Origin: Bovifimicola ammoniilytica
GTDB lineage: Bacteria; Bacillota; Clostridia; Lachnospirales; Lachnospiraceae
Length of the DNA: 64,000 bases
Direction of reading: 5' to 3'
NCBI RefSeq assembly: GCF_025567085.1
Contig: NZ_JAOQJN010000009.1
Location: 61,027-125,026 of the forward strand
Shown here piece after piece: positions 52,901 through 59,100 of the stretch. Both the position numbers and the translations under genes were made by a program. The stretch's first letter is position 1. Each line of letters starts with the position of its first letter. Under the pieces are notes generated by a model. It ran no database searches and was not told the origin of the DNA. It saw only the letters and a list, made by a program, of their open reading frames with translations.

Positions 52901-54446
52901 ACTTCGTGGAGGCAAGCCTATTATTGTGGAGTCGGAGCCTGACTGGTATGTAAAACAGGTCATGGAAGACTTTGTTGTGAGGGCAGAGCGTATCAGAGGC
53001 GGTGGAGTAGATCCAAGAGAGGATAACTTCCTAAAGATTACCCATGAGGCAAGACTTCTCGGAACAGATGCAAGGCTGATTGATAAGGATGCACCAAATA
53101 ATCCGGATGGAAAGCTCAATAAGGTAGCGGAGAATGTCTGGAAGGAATATGAGAAAGGAAATGCCAACGGTCATATAGGCTGCCAGCTTATTTTTTCGGA
53201 CATCGGCACACCGGGACCGGATAAAGACTTTACCATCTATGATTATTTGAAGGAAACACTTATCCAGTATGGTATTCCGGCAGATGAGATAGCTTTTATC
53301 CATGATGCCAAGACAGATGCACAGAGGGATGCACTTTTTAAGGAGATGAGGACAGGTAAAAAGAAAGTTCTTATCGGTTCAACAGATAAGTGTGGAACAG
53401 GTGTCAATGTGCAGACACACCTTGTTGCAATGCACCATGTCGATTGTCCGTGGAAGCCTTCTTCTATTGAACAGAGGGAAGGACGAGGCATACGACAAGG
53501 CAACGAAAATGAAGAGGTGGCAATCTACAGATATGTCACCAAAGGAACCTTTGATGCATACAACTGGTCACTCGTCGAGAATAAGCAGCGTTTTATCAGT
53601 CAGGTTATGACAAGCAAGGCTGTAAGCCGAAGCTGCGAGGATATCGACGAGGCTACACTTTCATATGCAGAGATCAAGGCGGTTGCTACAGGTAATCCTT
53701 TGATCAAGGAAAAGATGGAGATTGACAATGATGTCCAGAGATTAAAGCTCTTAAAGGCATCCTATGATAATCAGAGATATGGCTTGCAGGATAACTTTAT
53801 GATCAAGTACCCGAAGCTCATTAAGACAGCAACCGAAAAGCTTGCCAATGTAAGAGAGGATGTAAAGGCAAGGGATAAAGAGCTGATTGATAATCCGGAA
53901 TTTGCCATTACCATAGGCAAAGCAACCTATACTGAGCGTGTGGATGGTGGAACGATGATGCTTGAAGCAATCAGCAAATGCAAGACCGGAGAGACAACTG
54001 CAATCGGTAAATTCCACGGATTTGAGCTGCTTGTGGAAAAGAACTTCCTTGGCATCAATTATATGGTGCTTCGTGGAAAGACCGAGTACAAGGCAGAGCT
54101 TTCCACAAGTCCTGTCGGCAGTATGGTGAAGCTGGAAAACCTGTTCAACGGACTCCATGAGAACATTGATTTCCTGGAAAAGAAGATTGAGCAGTACCAG
54201 AATGACCTTGAAGCATCAAAGACTGAGTATGACAAGCCATTTGCGTACAGCAAGGAACTGGAAGAAAAGCTGGCAAGGCAGTGTGAACTGAATGCCCAGC
54301 TTGACCTTGAGAACGCAAAGGCTGTGGATGCAGACCTGAGCGGACCGGAGGAAGAAAGAGAAGCTGATGACAGAATGGAATCTGCAGCAATTGTAGCAGA
54401 GGATAAAGGTGCTTATCCATCCGACAGAGAGGGCAGAACACGATAG
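46914..54446 (+). CDS. Giant N6-methylase/SNF2-helicase fusion protein of the ICE
   Basis: This 2510-residue protein begins with an ArdC/LtrC-like ssDNA-binding region (about 1-130; FDNIVMVTAQRLPEKSTLMADYDTWKKVGRYVKRGAKGC). A low-complexity Arg/Asp/Glu/Gly linker follows (about 250-385). An N6-adenine methylase core has FYTSPEIA, the SAM motif ILEPSMGIGNFFG (about 970) and a variant catalytic NVPFGDY (about 1034) in place of NPPY. A superfamily 2 helicase has Walker A HCVGAGKSFEM (about 1690), MVDEAHNFKN (about 1852) and EGRGIRQGN (about 2190). A C-terminal coiled coil ends it. Likely roles are anti-restriction, marking or remodelling transferred DNA. The linker also encodes an overlapping gene. 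Confidence 0.88.
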   Translation: MGVDMKVKAIYDSEIGNITRSEKNWKDVLKVAGQLYRYEFDNIVMVTAQRLPEKSTLMADYDTWKKVGRYVKRGAKGCAIFPSRALNPRMRYIFDISDTGGKNVKLTWDLEGENLKDYVDFLVSEGQIEQYDNSDRESLKNILKQFTGTDVWFIIKEEFGDRMTELMQLSGSVIKEESKKRNGLQQEMDMEQLVYASVMYAVGTRCGFDLSVQEQDFSQIVNIKDEEIIYRLGSIVCDVSCSVLREFSCNLKAIESERRIGYVRRNDLQGSGRTALSADRDAGRDGGSHEAGQIRKDGDELSSGERAGKIQDADEIREDVREDVSGRGGSEPAVRPAGDAVSGEAQATESVIDNGDVEDKRAGEDAGRGSGTESDSDAIPLESDDTELNRELDEINSLGVSKEAEYTQASFFFDQNGQASIGTIHTEDENNNQFMRQFEQDRKAALAGKYNYLNPKKSATVPSEYIKQVLMRGTGFIGGKGRVCKIFETEIDAGTRAKRIKAEYGQGGAGWPVDGLGLHGYDTFHGNRLRFQWRDEDGEVEGYVSWKDIEKELGVLILTGEYQPETPRIDELAMDGLREDDEVIDAEYREVEPEEAESEIDDYAIPDEPESYASNRDYVSAKGMIPQETADEDRMVTQAEYGAEIEAETTEKDPSELQYITPIDYAKRIAELDEDLRDAAEILVTDCSCYTPFRAFLMDVVQSDFAFMPNKLDLIRDIALGTDNAERKAYSNNKYGLVEYSIRSGYVKISYKNRNGVRKEGALDWRELYEILSYMVKQPFYCGEDQKRYYQETKQKADRDKMNPVYKRFFDIEDSVKANRLETRERAIANGWDTKIDENGHVVSDDAAQKKHNFHYNLWEMEKGGAKTRYQWNMDAIRTLKQIESGNRLATPEEQKVLSKFVGWGGLSQAFDEENAGWSKEYAELKELLSDEEYSAARATVNNAFYTSPEIASCINSALMQFGFRGGNILEPSMGIGNFFGSMPQAMHESRLYGVELDSISGRIAKQLYQNANISITGFENTTYPDNFFDVVVGNVPFGDYKVFDPKYNKYNFRIHDYFLAKALDQVRPGGMVAVITTKGTLDKTNPTIRKYLAERAELVGAIRLPNTAFKDNAGTEVTADILFLQKRERKIDIEPDWVHLGVTENGIAVNSYFAEHPEMMLGSMEYDTRIYGQDSRYTVCVNDDENFNMYEALNKAIGNIKAQMTDFERVADEAEQTEEVIPADPDVRNYTYTFYEGKLYYRENSEMVRKEVSQTAEERIRSLDEIRQITRELIDIQMDGCSEEELSDKQRLLNVKYDAFIKQYGAITSKANRIAFRDDSDYPLLCSLEEVNEDGEVKKADMFYKQTIKAKTVIDRVETAVEALNVSVNEFGYVNLAYMLSIYEPDITNAKEVLAEKSGQAAYEITLSDDALAELRRAVLVEELDGLIFLNPDRYNENNPDIGWETADEYLSGNVRDKLRVAKAMAADTDNPQAERFAGNVAALEKVQPEWIEASDIDVKIGTTWIEPLDYEQFIYELLNTPRRARAVRSQFYNTGIQVHLNKMSMEWFIENKSMDKHSVAATKTYGTSRMDAYSIFEDTLNLKTVTVRDRIDDGDGKYHYEVNKNETMLAREKQNMIKEKFKEWLFAEPERRQKYVEYYNETFNNIRLREYDGSHLQFPGMNPAIELKPHQKNAVARILLGGNTLLAHCVGAGKSFEMMAACMEQKRLGLANKTIMVVPKPLIGQTASEFLRLYPSANILVATERDFEKSRRKQFVSRIATGDYDCIIMSHSQFEKIPISAERKERMLNEQIDEISYAIDEMKERNGERWTVKQMESQKKKLEEQLKALSDESRKDDLITFEELGVDSIMVDEAHNFKNLAIFSKMNNVSGISSSGAKKSTDMQLKCQYLSEINDGRGIVFATGTPISNTMCEMYVMQLYLQKAALEEMGIYHFDSWAANFGEVTTALELTVEGSGFRFKSRFNKFTNLPELMNIFREVADVQTADMLDLDVPALRGGKPIIVESEPDWYVKQVMEDFVVRAERIRGGGVDPREDNFLKITHEARLLGTDARLIDKDAPNNPDGKLNKVAENVWKEYEKGNANGHIGCQLIFSDIGTPGPDKDFTIYDYLKETLIQYGIPADEIAFIHDAKTDAQRDALFKEMRTGKKKVLIGSTDKCGTGVNVQTHLVAMHHVDCPWKPSSIEQREGRGIRQGNENEEVAIYRYVTKGTFDAYNWSLVENKQRFISQVMTSKAVSRSCEDIDEATLSYAEIKAVATGNPLIKEKMEIDNDVQRLKLLKASYDNQRYGLQDNFMIKYPKLIKTATEKLANVREDVKARDKELIDNPEFAITIGKATYTERVDGGTMMLEAISKCKTGETTAIGKFHGFELLVEKNFLGINYMVLRGKTEYKAELSTSPVGSMVKLENLFNGLHENIDFLEKKIEQYQNDLEASKTEYDKPFAYSKELEEKLARQCELNAQLDLENAKAVDADLSGPEEEREADDRMESAAIVAEDKGAYPSDREGRTR
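47698..48057 (+). CDS. tnpV: TnpV-like protein overprinted on the methylase/helicase gene
   Basis: This 119-residue protein lies wholly inside the giant gene in the +1 frame. ATG 47698 has its own AAAGGAG (47683-47689) at ideal spacing. The sequence TYKEVDGLLYPQIEMP, KLGKYGRMAMSYLQENEPARYKTLMRFGKMYEKMS and EMWKIREQAKMQAEEVVLNQIVM follows the TnpV pattern from Tn4451/Tn1549-like elements. Here the host frame encodes only a low-complexity Asp/Arg/Gly linker, which suggests that the TnpV frame is the constrained one. TnpV function is unknown. Confidence 0.75.
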   Translation: MLEEMTYKEVDGLLYPQIEMPDETEDLTKLGKYGRMAMSYLQENEPARYKTLMRFGKMYEKMSAVEEEANQLYDQLEMQYLAKHKPQNPSSTMEMWKIREQAKMQAEEVVLNQIVMRFH

Positions 54447-54459
54447 GAGAGTGAATAAT

Positions 54460-55077
54460 ATGAGCATAAGAAAGGTGGTCGCAGGACTACTGATTACAGC
54501 AGGGATTGCCATTATGGCAGTCCCTTTTTTCTGGCGGGCAACCGGAGAAAAACAGACAGAACAGCTCATAAGTGAATTTGAGCAGACATTGGAGGATGAT
54601 TACGATGAAGAAACAGATGTGGAGGAAGAGCAAACCTCCATTAGTGAAGAGGATGAAGCCATTCTTAAAGAAGGCGGTGTTATCGGTATCATTGAGATAC
54701 CGGGCATAGATATCCGGTATCCGGTAATGGAAGGAACCACAAGTAAAGTGCTTAATGCCGGGATTGGTCATATAGAAGAAACAACAGGGATTGGGGAGAG
54801 TGGCAACTGTGTATTGTGCGGTCACAATGGCAGCAGGTATGGCACATTTTTTACACCACTAAGTCAGATATCCATAGGTGATGAAGTGATGATAACCGTC
54901 AAAAACGGACTGAGGCACATCTATGAGGTAACAGAGACAGAGGTAGTAAATCCATATGATAACAGCATCAAGACACAGAGTACAGAAAAAGAATTAACTC
55001 CTTTTACCTGTTCCCAGAAAGGAACCATGCGATTTGTAGTCAGGTGCATTTATAAGGAGGCGGTGATGGATGAATAA
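54460..55077 (+). CDS. Sortase (class B/D-like) of the ICE
   Basis: This 205-residue membrane-anchored transpeptidase has an N-terminal transmembrane helix (about 5-24, VVAGLLITAGIAIMAVPFF) and an acidic linker. The catalytic domain has GIIEIPGIDIRYPVMEG, His122 in LCGHNGSRYGTFF, Cys184 in LTPFTCSQKG, and a C-terminal Arg (191 or 195, RFVVR). It should cut LPxTG-type signals and link them to the wall. The LPQTG adhesin at 18 kb is the only clear substrate in the window. The start ATG 54460 follows GGAG. Confidence 0.87.
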   Translation: MSIRKVVAGLLITAGIAIMAVPFFWRATGEKQTEQLISEFEQTLEDDYDEETDVEEEQTSISEEDEAILKEGGVIGIIEIPGIDIRYPVMEGTTSKVLNAGIGHIEETTGIGESGNCVLCGHNGSRYGTFFTPLSQISIGDEVMITVKNGLRHIYEVTETEVVNPYDNSIKTQSTEKELTPFTCSQKGTMRFVVRCIYKEAVMDE

Positions 55078-55468
55078 GAGATACCGGTTAGGTGAAATAG
55101 AAGAGGCAGTATCGGAAATGGAAGAGTTAATCGGACTTGAGGATGATATTGCAGAGATTGATGATGAATTTCAGATAGTCGTAAGCGGCTGGTCTGTATA
55201 TGTCGAAAGCATGAATCTGACACTCAGACAGGGAATAGCCTGCGTATGGGATGCGGAGGAAGGATTATTTATGCCTGATTTTGATGTGACTATCGTGTAT
55301 GAGGGGAACATTGAAACACAGGAGTGGCTCTACTATGAGCAGGACGGAATGGTCGTTACACTTGGCAACTGGTTAAATGGCAGATTGTCTTGTGAACAGA
55401 TAGAACAGCTTTGGTGTGAGCTTATCATACCAAATCAAAACAAAGAACAAAAAGAAAGCGAGGAATAG
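55070..55468 (+). CDS. Acidic protein next to the sortase, unknown function
   Basis: This 132-residue soluble acidic protein overlaps the sortase 3' end by 8 bases. It has a helical N-terminus (EIEEAVSEMEELIGLEDDIAEIDDE), then strands IVVSGWSVYVESMNLTLRQGIACVWDAEEGLFMPDFDVTIVYEG. No known family is evident. Its overlap implies co-translation with the sortase. The following SpoVG-like gene is broken. Confidence 0.65.
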   Translation: MNKRYRLGEIEEAVSEMEELIGLEDDIAEIDDEFQIVVSGWSVYVESMNLTLRQGIACVWDAEEGLFMPDFDVTIVYEGNIETQEWLYYEQDGMVVTLGNWLNGRLSCEQIEQLWCELIIPNQNKEQKESEE

Positions 55469-55471
55469 CAT

Positions 55472-55531
55472 ATGAAGTATTCAATTAAGGTAAACGAAGT
55501 AAGGGCAAAAGAGGGCAGCAATATCAAAGGA
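55472..55531 (+). pseudogene. SpoVG-like gene cut after about 20 codons
   Basis: ATG 55472 begins MKYSIKVNEVRAKEGSNIKG, the typical N-terminus of SpoVG-family regulators encoded in ICEs. At about 55531 the similarity stops and the sequence becomes the inside of an IS256 transposase. The rest of the gene is not seen in the window. The join marks a deletion or recombination breakpoint at the right side of the recognisable ICE. Confidence 0.7.
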
Positions 55532-56050
55532 GCAGGAAGGCATCCCGGGAGAAGGCTGTCGCAGTGGTTTCTGAGCTGAAGGCTATGAAGCTGCCGGAGG
55601 CTGCGAAGAAAGTAGCGGATGGCATTGAGGAAACGCTGACCTACTGTGACTTCCCCTCTGAGCATTGGGTGTATGTAGATCCGAACCAACAATGTGATCG
55701 AACGGATGAACCGTGAGATCCGGCGCAGGACGAGGGTAGTCGGTGCGCTTCCTGACGGAAACTCTGCGCTGATGCTGGTCTGCGCACGGCTTCGTCATGT
55801 AGCCGGAACCCAGTGGGGCAGCAAGAAATACATGAATATGAAGCACTTGGAAGCCATGGAGCAGGAGCCACTGGTTGGATAAGTAGCAGCCAGGTCACAA
55901 AGCGTCAAGGGCAAGACAAGCGGCGTACCGCCGCCCTTGACCCTTTGCGCCCTGCCTGCTGAAAAGTAACCAAGGGGCGGTTAAGCCGCCCACTGTAATA
56001 GATTTCTACTAGAGCCAAAATCAATTTTGCGCATAACTCTTGACACTACC
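55532..56050 (+). mobile_element. Decayed IS256-family element (3' remnant)
   Basis: The remnant encodes SRKASREKAVAVVSELKAM and GIEETLTYCDFPSEHW, then a frameshift near 55680. It continues in another frame with NNVIERMNREIRRRTRVVGALPDGNSALMLVCARLRH and VAGTQWGSKKYMNMKHLEAMEQEP, ending at 55882. This is the C-terminal part of an IS256/mutator transposase; the N-terminal two thirds are missing. The 3' flank contains a TCAAGGGC/GCCCTTGA stem and ends with a probable terminal repeat, GCGCATAACTCTTGACACTACC region, at about 56050. No gene lies between 55883 and 56144. Confidence 0.8.
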
Positions 56051-56144
56051 TCCTACGGTGTTGTTTTTACTATCCTATCCGGTTGAATCCGATGCCTTGT
56101 CTATCATACACGCTGTGCTGCTTCATCAGAAGCTTTGGGTGCGA

Positions 56145-59100
56145 TCAGATCACCTTTCTTTTTCTGACGATGGCAACAACAAGAGTTACGATGTTCCAGA
56201 GCAGGGATGTAACCGAAACGGATACGGCTGCGGTAGCAAGGGGCTTGGAAACGCTGACTCTGTCGCTGATCGCGGAAATATTGCCTGCGTCAAGCGTTGT
56301 ATTATCGGTCAGCGTAAGGATCAGATTGCCGTCATCGTCAATGCGGCAGCCCTTGATTCCGATGCCGTCTTTACCGTCAGCACCGTCCTTACCGTCTTTT
56401 CCGTCTGTGCCGACGATCTTGCCGAGGTTGGTAACAACCCCGTCGGTAAAGGTGATGATAAGATTGCCGTCTGCGTCAATATGCGCTGACTGAATTCCGG
56501 TTCCGTTCAAGCCGTTTGAACCATTTGATCCGTCTTGACCGTTTTGACCGTCCTGACCGTCCTTGCCTGCGTCACCCTTGTCGCCCTTGGCTCCGGTGAC
56601 ATTTCCGAGATTGTACACAGTGCCGTCGGTCAGAGTAATGATGAGGTTGCCGTTTTCATCTACAACAGCATCCTTGACGCCGACACCGGCAGCGCCGTTG
56701 TTTCCGGCATCGCCCTTGTCGCCCTTATCACCTTTATCGCCCTGGTTACCTTTATCTCCGGTGACCTTGCCTGCGTTATGCACGGTGTCGTCGGTCAGCG
56801 TAATAATCAGGTCGCCGTTCTCGTCGATCGTCACCGATTTAACGCCTACGCCTGTAGCACCGGTTTCGCCTTGGTCGCCCTTATCGCCTTGGCTGCCTTT
56901 ATCTCCGGTAACCTTGCCGAGGTCAAGCACGGTATCATCGGTGAGGGTAATAATGAGATTGCCGTTTTCATTGATGACAACGGATTTTACACCTACGCCG
57001 GTGTCGCCCTTATCACCTTGGTCGCCCTGGTCGCCTTTGTCACCCTTGACATCGGCTACAATAACGGTAATGAGCATATCGCCGTCCACCGTAAAGGTGA
57101 CTTCGGTCTTATTGATTTCAGAAAGCAGCTCGCCGCCGATGTACCAGCCCTTGAGAATATAGGTCGGGTCAAGCGTTACGGTTGCGGTAAGCACCGTTCC
57201 CTCGCACACCTTGTCGCCGCTGGCGATTTTTTCACTGCCGTTCTTTACCGAAAGGATACAGCCGTCCAAAGTCATGGGGAATGTGACTGTATATTCCGGT
57301 ATCTCCTCGATTTTCACTGAGATGTTGGTATCCGCCTTGATTGCGCCGGTTCTATAGGTATAGCTGCCGTCGCCGTTGTCGATCCACGAATCTGCATCTG
57401 CAAGGCGGTAGTTTTCCTTCGGCTTGACTGTGACGGTGATTTCATCGCCGTAGCGAACGGTTTTGCCACTTACGAAATCCTTGTCACCGTTTTTGATTGT
57501 CATATCTGCGTGCTTCGGGCTATCCACCATAACCGTGTATTGCTCGATTTCGGTGAAATACACCTGAATATCGGTTTCGGTATCCACCACAAGCTCATAA
57601 TCATACTGGCTGTACAACTTGTCGTCGGTCGTTACGGTGTCAACCTTGCTGCCACGGGTAATGACGAGCTTCTGCACACGGTAATTTTCCGCCGCCTGTG
57701 CGGTAAGAGTAATTTTCGTGCCGACGGGAACGCCTGCGCCTGACTGATAGCCCTGCTTGGTCGCTACGGCACCGGTCTGTTCACCGCTTGTGGCAGAATA
57801 GGTCAAGCCTACACGCACGGGAACATCAAATTCCACACCGATCTCGGTGTCCTTTGTGATGGTCATGGTGAAGCTTTCGCCGCTTTGTCCCTTGGCATCG
57901 TCCGTCCATGCGCGGAACTTGCAGCCTGCGTCCGTCTTGACGGTGAAGGTCAGCTTGGAATTTACAGGAACATACACGCTGTTATTCTCATTCAGAGTAA
58001 CGCTGTCGCCGTTTGTATCGGTGATTTCCACCGTGCCGCCCTCTGCCGGGATATTGACCTTTACAAGCCTGCCGATTTCAGAAAGACTTACGAATTCTGC
58101 CTCGACTGTGTATTTTTCGGAAGCAAGCCCCAATGTATAGCTGTTAGAGCCTGCCGCGTCTATAGTTTCGGTGGTGCCACTTGCGTCGGTAATTTTCCAT
58201 GATTTCAGTCTGTAGCCCTTGCCGGGTACGGCGGTAAAGGTCACATTATCGGTAACCGTGCCGCCGGGGGCATTCAGAGGAACATCGCCCACCGCCGCGC
58301 TGACCGTACCAATCACCATGCCGTCTGCCGTGTAGGTATCGGTAAATGTGATCTGAGCGGAATTTATTGCTCGCTTGGTGGAAACACGCATATTGGCTTC
58401 ACCGTTCAGAGTAAAGGCACATACGATTGTTCCGTCTTTTTCGGGTGTGAATACCATTGTTTCACCGCCGTTGTCGAGGGTAAGGGATACAAGCTCATAC
58501 TGCCCGCTTTTCGGGGTGACCTTTACCTTGATGATTTCGCTCTCGCTGATCTCATCTCCGGATTGGATCTCAACATTGCCGAGATGCCGCACCTTGATGT
58601 CGGAAGCCTTTGCGTTATCCACTGAGTAGTTGACCTTATAGAACCTCTTTGCCGTGGTAACTTCGGCAATATTCGACCATGTGCTTTCCTTTTCTTTGCC
58701 GTCCACCTTGCAAACGGAGGTAACAGCAAAACCCAAGTTGGTATTGGTTTTCAGGTTCTCAATCTCATAGGATGTCGTATCGGCAGGAAGCAGATCGGAA
58801 ATTTTCGTACATTCGCCGTTTTCCGCGCGATACACATAGTAACCCTCTACCTCCGGCCAGCCGGGGGTCTTGTCGGGCTGAGACCATGTAAGATGCACCG
58901 CATCATCTGCAAACAGGTTTGCCTCTAAATCATCTACTGCAGGAGCAGGTGTGCTGACATTTGATAGGCTGTAGCCGATAAAGACGGTCTTGTTGCCTTC
59001 CTCACCATAGAGGTGCCTGAACCACTGCCCCAGCGTCCAGTCAAAGGTATACTGCGTGTAAATGCTTGCCGGGATTCCTTCCTCGGCAAGAGCCGGGCCG

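Noticed and set aside
56535..57320. Long + strand frame of 261 codons opposite the collagen repeats
   Set aside because: It is a shadow of the GC-rich repeats on the minus strand, with no ribosome-binding site and biased Val/Ala/Leu content.
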